This document shows positions 33,303 through 44,762 of a stretch of 64,000 nucleotides of DNA, piece after piece. A model generated the notes under the pieces. That model had not been told where the DNA came from and ran no database searches. It saw only the letters and a list, made by a program, of their open reading frames with translations. Where the stretch lies: contig OY986975.1 of assembly GCA_963920575.1 (NCBI GenBank), forward strand, positions 17,081,897 to 17,145,896, in the 5' to 3' direction. The DNA comes from Narthecium ossifragum (Eukaryota; Streptophyta; Magnoliopsida; Dioscoreales; Nartheciaceae). Made by a program: the position numbers and the translations under genes. Position 1 is the stretch's first letter. Every line of letters starts with the position of its first letter.

Positions 33303-34425
33303 GTTCAAATCATAATTATATTTGATATCTATAGTATATGGGAGGGAGGTAAGGATTTATCTTCAAATAAATCCGACGGTTCTGATTCCATCTAAAACAT
33401 TGATAAGAAGAACCCAACCATTAGGAATAGGTCCCCGGCCCCCTCTTTCATCTCCCATCCCCCTCTCCCTTCCCTTAAATGAGCTCCACACACCGTCGAT
33501 CTCGCCCCACGTCGTTGGCCACACCCAACCCGCCATCGGCTATCTCCCATCCCCCTCTCACTCTCTCCTCCCATAGAAGCTAGAAGGAGATCGAAAGGAA
33601 GGGAGAGAGAGGCGAGGAGGACGAGGAGAGATGCAGAGATCCAAGAAGAGAGAGAAAGGAGGAGGAGGCACAGTCGCGATCCAGAGGAGCACGAAGAGCT
33701 GCCCGCCCATCTGGTGCTCTCTCAGCTGGCGAACTCTGGAATGATGGCGAGGTTGACGTTGTCGGCAACATCGAGATCCTCAACCCGGCCGTCTTCACCG
33801 ATCGCGGGCCACTCCCCGATCTCCGTCATTCTCTTGCCAAGCAAGTGGCCGCTGCCATCAAGGGGCAGGTGTGTTGGCGGCGGGATGAAAGAGGTTAGGC
33901 TTGGATTTGTAACCCTAAGCCTTCCCTTACATGGGCTGTTGATCTTTATGATTCAATGAATCAGATATGAGCCAATACAAAACCTAGAGCTATTTTTTTT
34001 TTAGCATTATTCGAGTAAAGATCGAAGGTTAAGACACTATTGGGTTTCGTAATTTTCGAATAACAAGATTTACGCCTCTAGATAAATGGATATTGTAAAT
34101 CTTCACTTTCGAACAATTGCTCAGACATTAACCAACTTATAAATCACAAAAAAATTATAATATCCGTGTCGTAGACATGGGTATTTACTAGTATATATAC
34201 ATAATCAGATTGCATCGGCTGATTCAAAAAACAACCAAACAAGTGCGTCTACTGCCCGATGCATGCACCACCTTATGCATACATCCTACGATCTCCTGCA
34301 TAAGGTGATTCCACCAACCAACCGCCCCATAAATGTCGTTAGCAAAACTATCTGAAGCAAAGGGATTAAAAGATAGCGTGATGAAACTATTTGAACCAAG
34401 GTCAATATTGAGCCATCTTCAATGA

Positions 34426-34673
34426 TGTGGTCAATATACGTGAAATCAAAACATAAGAGTATGTTAAAGAAATAGAAATACATAAAGAACCATGTACAGT
34501 TACACTTAATCAATGATGCATCAAGTTATCAAGTTACGTACATATAATGGTAATGTTACTTGTATATCTTATATATCTTCTTATCCTCTTCCTGTGGTAC
34601 AACATACCACATATGTACATGTATATATTGAACCCTATCAATAGATTGAAAAACAATTTCAACTCTTCTATCA
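34426..34673 (+). repeat. Copia-type LTR copy 1 with following primer site
   Basis: This begins about TGTGGTCAATATACG and ends CTTCTATCA, directly followed by TGGTATCAGAGC (34674-34685), the initiator Met-tRNA primer site. The length is about 248 bp. The match with the other copies extends some 60 bp further left, so the true LTR start could be upstream. The internal-type sequence after the primer site (34690-35080) also occurs after copy 3 (37290-37518). Confidence 0.75.
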
Positions 34674-35136
34674 TGGTATCAGAGCAGAGGTCTTAAAACA
34701 TAAATCTTCATAAAAACAAAAGAAAACAAAGGGAAGAATGCCCTTTAGGCTAGACAATTTGTTCGATTAGAACAAGAAAGGAAAAAGAACCCAGGCCAGC
34801 GCGGCCCAGCGAGGAGAAGGGGGTGTTGTGACAGCACCGACGCGCAGGCAAGCACAGGTGTGCTTAGACGGTTCCTGAGGAACCAGAGGGCGTGGCCTGC
34901 GCTGAGGAGGATGGAGTCTCCGAGAAGCTCTCTTGCACGGCGGTGAACGGCATGCCCTCTTGTGCAGCGGCAAACGGTGTCTGGCGTGCGCCCTCTTGCG
35001 AGAGTGCGGATGGCCTCCGGGGTGTCATCTTGAGGGTATGAGAAGGGAGATGCGTGATCTCCCTCATTACAAAATATTTCTGATCACTTGCCAAACAAAG
35101 TCTGATAGTACCACAAGCCAAACGATTTTTTTTCTT

Positions 35137-35367
35137 TCAATCTTCATCAGACATCTCCTCGGGCTTTTCTTTCAATGTTATCTGTAGTTCTTGCTGAAAC
35201 AAGACATCCAAGACCTCGCATTGCCACATACCAAAGTTGTTAGCTCCATCAAATTTCTCTACCTTGAACTTTGTATTCAAAATTGTAGATCTAGTTGCCG
35301 GTGTAGATTTCGATGTGGATGGTGAATCAATTGTAATTCTCAGATCTGAACCTAAGCTCTGATACCA
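35137..35367 (-). pseudogene. Copia gag N-terminus with primer-binding site
   Basis: On the minus strand a primer site TGGTATCAGAGC (35356-35367) is followed by a frame reading TKFKVEKFDGANNFGMWQCE, then VLDVLFQQELQ, to a stop near 35137. FDGxNxxxWxxxVxDxL is the start of the copia-type Gag (DUF4219/UBN2). An LTR beginning TGTTGCGCC lies to its right from 35370. The rest of gag and all of pol are absent. It is a separate element, opposite in orientation to the LTRs around it. Confidence 0.8.
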
Positions 35368-35369
35368 TT

Positions 35370-35770
35370 TGTTGCGCCGGAAGACATACCCAATGCAAGA
35401 ATCCACCAACAATCGAGAAGGAAAAACAAGCACACCAACAAATCCAAACAATAATCAAAGAATAGAGGGAGAGAAAATAGAGAGAATCTAAACCTCCCAA
35501 TTCTCCCGTCTACAGTGTTTTGAATCGATCCACTCTAAAAAACATGAAAACAGGAATCTAGAAACAGGGTTGGATCCATCCACTGTAGATTTGGATCGAT
35601 CCAACGTGCAAAGCTGCAAATACATCTTTGGAACGACCTTCTGGATCGATCCAGACAAGGTTGGATCGATCCAAGATGAAAAAAGCCAAAAAGTCAACAA
35701 GGCAGGGAGACGGAAGACGGCATCTGCGAGGAGGCTAGAGAGGGGGCGAGGTAGGGAGGTGGTAGTATAG
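35370..35770 (-). mobile_element. LTR of the minus-strand copia fragment
   Basis: The LTR starts (plus-strand text) TGTTGCGCCGG, 2 bp from the primer site. The far boundary was not resolved; it lies near 35770 or beyond. It contains three exact GGATCGATCC sites and one GAATCGATCC variant at 35522-35675, spaced 20-60 bp apart. Confidence 0.6.
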
Positions 35771-36183
35771 GACCAAACCACGGTAGAAAGATGGTGGGGT
35801 CTGCAAGGCGCCCTCCTGCGCAGCTACGCACGGTGTCGCGCTCTCCTTTGCAGCGGTGGACGATGTCGGCGTCGCCTGGGAAGCCGGAGAGGAGGGAGGC
35901 GTGGCGGCGGCTGCGGCGGGAGAGGCCTGCAGCTGGCCAGTGGCGGGGATCAAGCCTTCGCGCTTTGCTTTCATTCTGATCTGGTCGGACGTCTGGTTTA
36001 GGTGATACTTATCACGTACGTATCTTCACCTATTTACCAACGCCGATGGTGCTCACGCCCTCCACTAAGGCCCTGGACCAAACGACGGTACCAGAAGAGC
36101 GCCGTCAAGAAAGAAACCTAGGGTTTACCAAGATAGGAAACTAGAGTTTACTCAAGAACAATCATCCCTCTTTTCTTCAGTGA

Positions 36184-36433
36184 TGTGGTGAATATACGTG
36201 AAATCAGAACATAAGAGGATGTTAAAGAGATAGAAATACATAAAGAACCATGTACAATTACACTTAATCAATGATGCATCAAGTTATCAAGCCACGTACA
36301 TATAATGATAATGTTACTTGTATATCTTATATATATTCTTATCTTCTTCCTGTGGTACAACATACCACATATGTACACATGTATATATTGAACCCTATCA
36401 ATAGATTGAAAAACAATTTCAACTCTTCTATCA
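36184..36433 (+). repeat. Copia-type LTR copy 2 with following primer site
   Basis: A 250-bp LTR ending CTTCTATCA, followed by TGGTATCAGAGC (36434-36445). It is highly similar to copies 1 and 3. The 336-bp sequence between copies 2 and 3 is non-coding. Confidence 0.8.
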
Positions 36434-36769
36434 TGGTATCAGAGCAGAGGTCTTCGGTTCAAAACTTACTCTCTCCAATAGTCGCATCAGTCGCTCCTTA
36501 AATTCAATATTCACGTGTGAAGAGTCATGCCACACGTGAGGGTAACATTTCTCGGAATCCATAAGCCACTTTCTCCTTGCAATGCGATACAAATTGGACA
36601 GAGAGAAATTGTTGAATCATATACCTTTTATCACGATTGTATAAGCTTCTTTACAATTTCTAAACAAGAGGAAAAAACACAAATCCTCAGGAAAACAAAA
36701 GAAAAGGGATTAGAAGATAGCGTGGCGAAACTATCTGAACCAAGGTCAATAAACAGCCCTCTTCAGTGA

Positions 36770-37018
36770 TGTGGTGAATATACGTGAAATCAGAACATAA
36801 GAGTATGTTAAAGAGATAGAAATACATAAAGAACCATGTACAGTTACACTTATCAACGATGCATCAATTTATCAAGCCACGTACGTATAATGGTAATGTT
36901 AGTTGTATATTTTATATATCTTCTTATCTTCTTCCTGTGGGACAACATACAACATATGTACACATGTATATATTGAACCCTATCAATAGATTGAAAAACA
37001 ATTTCAACTCTTCTATCA
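36770..37018 (+). repeat. Copia-type LTR copy 3 with following primer site
   Basis: A 249-bp LTR followed by TGGTATCAGAGC (37019-37030). The internal sequence after it repeats that after copy 2 for about 250 bp and then matches that after copy 1. Copies 2 and 3 therefore form a tandem LTR-internal-LTR-internal array, probably from unequal recombination. The internal length resembles a TRIM or a solo-derived tandem, not a coding element. Confidence 0.8.
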
Positions 37019-37518
37019 TGGTATCAGAGCAGATGTCTTCGGTTCAGACCTTACTCTCTCCAATAGTCGCCTCAGCCGCTCCTTAAATTCAATATTCACG
37101 TATGAAGAGTCATGTCACATGTAAGGGTAACATTGCTCGGAATCCATAAGCCACTTTCTCCTGGCAATGGGATAGAAATTGGACAGAGAGAAATTGTTGA
37201 ATCATATACCTTTTATCACGATTGTATAGGTTTCTTTATAATTTATAAAGAAGAGGAAAACACACAAATCCTCATGAAAACAAAAGAAAATGGAGGCAAG
37301 AATGCCCTTTAGGCTAGACAATTTGTCTGATCAGAACAAGAAAAGAAAAAGAACCCATGCCAGCACGACCCAGTGAGGAGAAGGGGGTGTTGTGGCAGCA
37401 CCGGCACGCAGGGCAAGCACAGGTGTGCTTAGACAGCTCCTGAGGAACCGGAGGGCGTGGCTTGCGCTGGGGAGGATGGAGTCTCCGAGAAGCTCTCTTG
37501 CACGGCAGTGAACGGCGC

Positions 37519-37800
37519 TGTGAGGACCTGTCCCTCTACCTCTGTGGTTCGTTGTGGATCGCAAGGGCAATTTGGTAAATCACGCATTATCGGTTTGTTT
37601 CATACCCGCGTGTGCACACACTGACCGTGTTTGTGTTGTGTTTGATTAGAACGGTTAGGTGGACCCTGGATCAAAAGATCCGGGCTTGGGCTTGTGTTTT
37701 AGTCCAAGTCTAGCTTTCTGCACTTGAATGATCGATCTTTCCTTGCTTTCTGCACTTGGATAACTTTCATTCAGTCATTTACTGCCTTCCTTTGTTTAAA
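37519..37800 (+). mobile_element. Start of an LTR related to the solo LTR at 13974-16415
   Basis: It begins TGTGAGGACCTGTCCC and follows the same order as the reversed solo LTR: GGGCAATTTGG, GTGTGCACACAC, a GGTTAGGTGG phrase, GGGCTTGGGC and a GATCGATCTTTCC site at 37729. The other end was not found. GC-rich, locally repeated text (CCTTCATTCCATGACC, CTCCGACG) continues to about 38520 with no recognised gene. Confidence 0.65.
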
Positions 37801-38499
37801 AGACCAAAATGCCCCTCCATGACCTCCCATCACCTTCCATGACCCATTACCCCCCGCCCACCTTCAATCCGACGGCCTTCATTTCGACGGCCTTCATTCC
37901 ATGACCTTCCACGACCTTTGACGATCTGCCTCTGAACTCACCTCCGACGCAGCCACCTCCAACCATCACCTCCGACAAAGCCACCCCGATGCAGCCAACG
38001 ACCTCATCTTCGATGCAGCCAACGAAGTCTCTGACGTAGCCAACGAAGCCGCTTTCATTCCATGACCCAATCATTCCGACGAAGCCACCTTCATTCTCAA
38101 CCTTCCATGACCTCCGATGAAGCCGAAGCCGGCTCTAAACTCGCCTCCGACGCAGTCGCCTTCGACCACCATCTCCGACGAAGCCACTCCGACGGAGCCG
38201 CCTCCACGACCTCGCCTCCGACGAAGCTACCCCAATCTCCTCAAACCCATGATCCGGCCTCCCGCTACCCCTCCGACCACTTCCCGACAGTTTCCCAGCG
38301 AGATCCGGCAGCCCATGATCGACGCCTAGCCTTCTCAAGACCCACCGACGAGCCACCCTAGATACGCCTCATACGCCGGCCATCGGCACGATCTAGCCCG
38401 CGGGCGACCCACGACCACGACCTCGCCGGAGCTCACTCCATGCTCCACCATTGCACGCTTCTTCCCCGTCACCTCCAGCACCCGCCACGAGTCCTCCTC

Positions 38500-40820
38500 C
38501 ACCCACCACGGCGAGCCCCGCCGAGTGCGGCAGTGGGAAAATGGAGAAATGAGGGGGAAAAAGTGAAAATAAAGCGAAAATTGGAAAGATTTTGGAAAAA
38601 ACAAAATTCGGATAAAATAAGTGAAATGTAGGAAAAAATGGGGAAATTTTTCACAAATTACTTTCCACTTAAGTTACTTTCTATAAATTACTTTCCAATG
38701 AAGTTATTTTCCACAAATAATATGTGGAAAAATCAGCTAAAATAAAAAAATATGGGAAAAATTTGAGAAAATACGGGGGAAATTTCACTTTTTATTTTTG
38801 AAAATGAAAAAAAGCTTTACTTTGCATAAATTACTTTCCAACACCAAAGTTACTTTCCACGAATAATATTTGAAAATATTGGCTACAATAAGAAAAATAT
38901 GGGGAAAAATCACACATCTTTTTTAGTTACTTTCCACTAATTACTTTCTATTAGTTGCAGTAACTAGTTACTTTCCATTAGTTATAATCATTAGTAACTT
39001 TCCGTTAGTTACTTTCCATCATGGCACACTTCGAGAACTCAAGTTATTTTTCGCAAAATATGAAAAGTTATTTTCCACAATACTAATATCTGGAATATGG
39101 AAAATAACTTGTAATAATTATGAAAAATAACTGAAGTTACTTTCCATTAGATTAATTTAGTTACTTTCCATCTAACTGCTAGTTACTTTCCAGTTAGATG
39201 GTAGTTACTTTCCATTATTAAATGCAGAAAGTAACTAAAATGATAGATGATAATTACTTTTCAATTAGATGGTGGTTACTTTTCATCTAACTGATAGTTA
39301 CTTTCCATAGTTACTTTCTATTAGTTACAGTCACATGTTACTTTCCATTAGTTACAATCACTAGTTACTTTCCGTCGTGACACACATCGAGAACTCAAGT
39401 TACTTTTCACAAATCATGATAAGTTACTTTCCATGATACTAATATCTAAAATATGAAAATAACTTATAATAATTATGAAAATTAATTTACTTTCCATTAG
39501 TTTAGTTTAGTTACTTTTCATCGCCCTCCAAGCTTCTCTACTCTTCCTACAGGGTGGCTAACACCACGCATGCATAAGGCCACATCCAAGCTCAATGACC
39601 CCGATTTTGGTGCGAGTCTCTTCTTCCGACAACCATTGCTTCCAGTAGTTCCAACGTGCGAACTCTGTTTGAAATAGAGAGATACAGAGAGACACACAAA
39701 GAGAACACATGGCGTTGACGATGAGCGAGCTCTCCTTCCAACGGCCGCCTCATAGCTCGCGAGCTCTTCTTCGCCCCCTCTGACCTCCTCATCGTCTCCA
39801 AGGATCGTTGCTCTAGATCCTCGCCGAGAAGAGGATCAACGCCCTCACCTTCTACATCCTCCTCATCGTATCCCTTCCCTCCTCGCCATCCCAGTCACGC
39901 TCTTCGGCTCCGCCGCGCTCACCGTCTCCGACGCCCACTCCATCCTCTCCCACCTCCCCTACGCCTCTCTCCTCCGCCCCCCGGACCCGGTCCCAGCTCC
40001 CGAGCCGGCCTCGTCTCGTCCTACTCCTCCCCCCCATGAGATGAGTCGCGAGCAGAGGAGGCGATCGGATCGCTGGATCTGGCCGGAGATGAAGGAGGAG
40101 AGGTCGTGAGGGTAAGGGGGTTCCAGATTCGGTGGTGGAGGACCTTGGGGAGGCCGGTGGCGGTGGTCTGGGGTGGTGGCAGCGTCGATCCAGATCGCAC
40201 CGTCCGTCGCTGATCCCGAGCTCGCCGTCACCGATCCCGAGCTTTCGTCCATCGTTGTCCACGATCTCCTCACGCGACCTCCGATCGACAACTGGGAGCC
40301 TCGCCACCTCCTTCCCCAGCCTCATCCCCGCCACTACCTCCTTCCCCGGTGCCCCTGTCGTGATCCTCCATGGCCACCCACATCACCACCTTCGACGCCG
40401 CTCGCATCCAACCCACCTGATCCCGATCGGCCTTCCACCGCCGACCTCCCCAACACCTTCCATGCTGACCTCCTCCTCCTTCCTTATCGACCTCCTCCAA
40501 CACCTTCCATGCTGACCTCCTCCTTCCCTATCGACCTCCTCCGCCTTCTGATCTCCTCCTCCTTCCGACCTCCAGATCGCCCACCCGATCCCCGTCACCA
40601 CCTCTGACGACCTCCTCCTCCTTCCGATCTCCTCCACATCACCGGTCTCCCCGATCTCCTCAAATCATGGGAAGGAGGGTATTTTGGATATTAATAAAAC
40701 ACAGCTAACCATGACTGTGTGCAAAGTAGTAAACGTCTTAATAAAAAAATGTATCCGGATCTATAATTAAATATTCCTCTTTAGGGGGGCTAAACGTCAA
40801 TTATCTGATTATTTTATAAA
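38500..40820 (-). mobile_element. Element with AGTTACTTTCC array, inverted copy
   Basis: From about 38640 to 39520 the motif AGTTACTTTCC (with TTTTCC and ATTACTTTCC variants) recurs dozens of times in AT-rich text. A GC-rich core follows (39560-40660), with locally repeated GACCTCCTCCTCC phrases. The right boundary near 40680-40820 reads, reversed, CAGATAATTGACGTTTAGCC. It resembles the termini of the copy at 41490 and of the MULEs in this window. Within the core at 39770-40010, two frames read as a membrane-like piece (INALTFYILLIVSLP, then LAIPVTLFGSAALTVSD), a possible captured gene fragment that I do not recognise. Confidence 0.5.
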
Positions 40821-41489
40821 TGCCTTAAGATTTGGTTTTACCTAAATATTATCTGGCTATTCCTGATGGTGCTACTAGTAGCAAACAATGGGAAGATATT
40901 TTACTAAAATTTTTCTACAGTACCCCTATTGAGTAGTGTTTGTTACGTGTATAGCTTGTACATCTTAATGGTATAAAGTATTTTACTAATTTTCCCTCGT
41001 TTTCAAAGAATTGGACCTTCTGTTCTTGCGGTTTTAATTGATTCGTCTTCTGGGGTTTGGTTCTCTCGTTGTGTTTGGAGGGTATTCTTAGATTCCAGCT
41101 TAGATGAAGAAGATGAAGTTAATCCCAAGGTCTTCTTCATCGTTGATTATGGGTTGCAAGCAAATTTGCTGATTGAGGAGGGCAATTAGCACAAATTGAC
41201 TGGGAACGTCACCAATTCGTTGCTAATGTGGAAGTAGGTCGCTGGAGAGGAATCTTCCTCTTGATGGTTTCAAACGCCAAGCCCAATAGTTATATACGTT
41301 GCTGAAGGGAGAAGAAGAAGGATTATGACAAGGGCGAGGGAATTTAAGTAATCTCATATGCCTATATTACAGCTCCGTCTGGCATATTTCTTGAATATCG
41401 GATTTCAAGGGTATTTGTAAATACTTGTATTTTCATGATGAAATATGTAATTTTGAACTATTAAGTGAGAATATGTGAATAATCCAAAA
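40821..41489. other. Spacer between inverted elements, no gene seen
   Basis: AT-rich single-copy-like text. Short frames only. It is the centre of the inverted pair formed by 38500-40820 and 41490-43220. Confidence 0.4.
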
Positions 41490-43220
41490 AATCAATAGAT
41501 AATTAGTGAATAGTCCTGTTTGCAAATCTTTTTTGCTCTATAGCCATGTAAGAAGTTTTTAAGTTGTTTAGTCCCATAATCCATAATTCTATGATGAAAA
41601 TGCCCTTATCCTCGATCTTCTCCATGGTCCCAGTCCGATCTCGTCGTCGATCTCCCCATTTGATTCCGTCGCCGATCGGGAGGTCAGCAAGGAAGGAGAA
41701 GGTGGTCGGCAGAGAAGGAGGAGGAGATCGGAAGGAGAAGGAGGTCGACACGGAAGGAGGAGGAGATCGGCAGGGAAGGAGGAGGAGATCGGAAGGAGGA
41801 GGTCGGGTGGTCGGTGATTGGGAGGTCATTGGTGGAAGGCCGATTGGGATCGGGACGGGGAGGTGGTGATGGAGGATAGCGATGGAGGATCGGTGATGCG
41901 ATGGCGATGGAGGTGGTGATGGGGGGTGGCCATGATGCGAGTGGCGTCGGAGGTGGTGATGGGGGTGGCGATGGCGATGGAGGATTGGGAGGTGGTGATA
42001 GGGGTGGCGATGATGATGGAGGAACGGGTCGGGTGGTCGGTGATGAGAGCAGCGTCAGAGGTGGTGATGTGGGTGGCGATGGAGGATTGCGACGGGGGCG
42101 ACGGGGAAGGAGGTGGCGGTAGGGATGAGGCGGGGGAAGGAGGTGATCAGGGGCGGAGGTGATTGGAGAAGGAGGTGGCGACGGGGACACCGGGGAAGGA
42201 GGAGATCAGGGACGATGAAGCCGCCGCAGGAAGAGGTGAGAGGAGAGAGAAAAAACAGGGAAAATAGGAAAAAGGTAGAAAAACAGTTGAAAATAATAGA
42301 AAACAAGGAAAAATATTGAAAAATAGGAAAATATGCTGAGAAAATAGTTGAAAAATACCAAAATTATGGTGGAAACTAACTACCAAAATGGTGGTGGAAA
42401 GTAAGTACCATAACTATGGAAGTAACTACCAAAATTGTGAAAAGTAACTACCAAAATTGTGGAAAGTAACTAATAAAATTGTGAAAAGTAACTAACACCA
42501 ACATTGTGGAAAAAAACTTCCACTTAAGTCAGCTCTAATTTTTTTGAAAAGCAACCCTTGGAGAAGGGGCCCCCAATATTTTTCTTCATTTATCCCATAT
42601 TTTTCTTATTTTAGTTGATTTTTTCACATATTATTGGTGAAAAGTAACTACTGTGGAAAGTAACTACCGCGGAAACTAAGTATGGTGGAAACTAAAGTTA
42701 TTTTTCATTTTAAAAAATGCAATGTGAAATTCCCCTACTATTTTTCTTGATTTTCCCCATAATTTTCTTATTTTAGCTAATTTTTGCACTTATTATTTGT
42801 GAAAAGTAACTACCATGAAAAATAACTAATAAAATTGTGGAAAGTAACTACCACTAAAGTTAGCTCTAATTTTTTGAAAAGTAACTACCGTGGAAAAAGG
42901 GCCCCCAATATTTTTTCAGCTATTATTTGTGAAAAGTAACTACCGTATTTTCCCAATATTGAAAAGTAATTACAAATATTGAAAAGTAACTACCATATTA
43001 TAAGTTACTTTCCAACAAATCTGAACAAAAATTCAAAAATATTGAAAAGTAACTACAAATATTGAAAAGTAACTACAAATATTGGAAAGTGAATTTCCCC
43101 CACAAAAATTGAAAAAAAATTTAAAAAGTAACTACAAATATTGAAAAGTAACTATAAAATTGAAAACAATCGGAATTTTTCTATTTTCAATAATTTTTCC
43201 TACTATTTTCTACCCATTTT
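41490..43220 (+). mobile_element. Element with AGTTACTTTCC array, direct copy
   Basis: It starts about AGATAATTAGTGAATAGTCC and continues TGTTTGC...TTTAGTC...AAAATGCCC. It then has a purine-rich core (41690-42240, the reverse-complement style of 40170-40660) and an array of GGAAAGTAACT or GAAAAGTAACT motifs (42390-43160). It lies head to head with 38500-40820. No coding sequence was recognised; the core gives low-complexity open frames on both strands. Confidence 0.5.
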
Positions 43221-44241
43221 CCACGATCCACTGCCAGCTCATCATCCCTGTCGCCGATCTCCTCCGACCTCTTCCTCCTCGTCAATGAGTACTCGATCCT
43301 TTTTCAGCTCGAATTCCCACTTGTGTAATCCCAAACCTGCAACAATCCCAAAATAAGCAAGTTGCTTATCCCTGACACAAACCCCAAAAAAACATGAAAC
43401 TATAGAAAGAGATTTTGTCCAAGTTCAGCAAAAAGAAGAATGGTCCATTACCATGATAGCAAAAGGAAGATGCTATCAGGAAAGTATGTTAAGCTGGGTT
43501 GCATGTTTCCTACAACATAGAGCTTAGGAAAATGTTGCCCATATGACCTTCATCTTGGTCGGCCAAATCTTAATACAGAGAAGAGTCCAACTCTTGCCCT
43601 ACAAGTGAGTCTCCCCCAATTCCAACTCAGAGTCTAAGGCTTCATGCCTATCTGGATAGCAATCCGCCAATCAAGAATGCTCATTACCTTACTTGAACTT
43701 TCCCAAGAATAGGAGTTGCCAAAGATAGCTTCAATCCAAAACAGTTGTGCTATGACTTGAAATAGGACTCCGGTTCTATTCTTACCCGCCAAGTATCTTT
43801 CCTCCGTGCCAAAACTCAGCTTTGCCGCGTCAAAGCCTTATTAGGATCAAGTCCTAGTGGAACTTCAAGTCCACATGGCCAAACTTATCCCCAATGGCCA
43901 ACCGCGTCAAGCTTGGCACACCAAGTCCTAATGGGACTCGGACTCGGCCAGCCAAACCTGTCGCGCAATGAGCTTTCGTCCAAGCGCGTGCGCTCCATGT
44001 GCGCGCGCCCCACACGCATGCTTGGCACTCTCCCTGCTAAGTGCCGCGCGTCATGACTCGCTGCCGCTGTGCCGAGGGGCATCAACTTTTGTTGTTGGCT
44101 CGGTCCGTCGTGCCATTTGCTAAGTTCACCATGCCATCTTCGGAGAGATGCCTGCTGGCTCATTTTGGCATGTTTTGCTTCACTATTAAGAGCCAGCCGA
44201 GCCTCTCATGACTTGGTGAAGTCCACCACGTCATGGCATTA
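43221..44241. other. Unassigned stretch
   Basis: No gene recognised. The text from 43380 to 44180 has the look of plant retroelement UTR or LTR (CCAAGTCCTAATGGGACTC, GCGCGCGCCCC), but no TG...CA pair or duplication was found. Confidence 0.35.
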
Positions 44242-44249
44242 GCCCTTGG

Positions 44250-44727
44250 CAGGGCCGGCCCTGGCTATAGGCCCAGCAGGCCTATACCTAGGGCCCAAGA
44301 TTCTGGGCCCCTACTGGGGGCCTAGAAAATTTTTTCCTAAGTAGATCTTTAAGGCCTTGTTTTTATGATACTTCTTATGAACACTTGAGTAGACCTAAGT
44401 AAAAACATGGTCTTAAAATTTCCTAAGTAAACCTATGAATACTTCCATGATTCTTTCTCATATCCTGTTTTTAAGACCCTATTTTTATTGTCATCAGCCC
44501 CATGATTCTTCTTAAAATTTTAAGGCCCTGTTTTTAAGGTCCTGTTTTTATGATTCCTAAGTAAACCTTTAGAACTTTAAGGCCATGTTTTTAAAATTTC
44601 CTAAATAAACCTTTAAGTACCTTTAAGGCCCTGTTTTTTTAGAAATTCTTTTTTATGTATTTTAGAAGATACGGGGCCATGTTTTTATCTTCTGCCTTGG
44701 GCTCAGTAAAACCCATGGCCGGCCCTG
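44250..44727. mobile_element. hAT-type MITE
   Basis: Terminal inverted repeats CAGGGCCGGCC are present at both ends. A perfect 8-bp duplication GCCCTTGG flanks them (44242-44249 and 44728-44735). CAGGG termini plus an 8-bp target duplication define hAT elements. The 478-bp interior repeats the phrases TTTTTAAGGCCCTG and CCTAAGTAAACCTTTA and has no coding region. It lies just upstream of the F-box promoter. Confidence 0.92.
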
Positions 44728-44762
44728 GCCCTTGGCCGTGCTCCTCCAGATGACTCGGGCCA

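Larger units (their letters stand above)
31654..34191 (+). mobile_element. Helitron ends (two heads, one tail)
   Basis: A 5' end TCTATTATATAAAG begins at 31654. The 3' end at 34191 has a short hairpin (CCGTGTC, loop GTA, GACATGG) followed about 8 bp later by CTAG, the Helitron terminus. Insertion is between an A-rich and a T-rich flank, with no target duplication. A second 5' end with the same following phrase (GATTTATC...AAATA...CATTCCATC-like) starts at 33328 as TCTATAGTATATG. The tail may therefore belong to the second head, leaving the first truncated. No Rep/helicase gene is visible, and the interior includes a retrotransposon LTR and the assembly gap. Confidence 0.6.
30998..34329. mobile_element. 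PIF/Tourist-type MITE enlarged by nested insertions
   Basis: The left end starts GGGCCCGTTTGGTTGG and the right end, reversed, starts TGGGGCGGTTGGTTGG. TAA flanks both ends (30995-30997 and 34330-34332), the usual PIF/Harbinger target. Internal to both termini are GAATCA and ATGCA phrases in mirror order. Without the Helitron-type insertion (31654-34191) the element would be about 0.8 kb. It has no coding region. Confidence 0.7.

Noticed and set aside
33051..33395. Frames spanning the N run
   Set aside because: They exist only because undetermined bases were treated as open codons.
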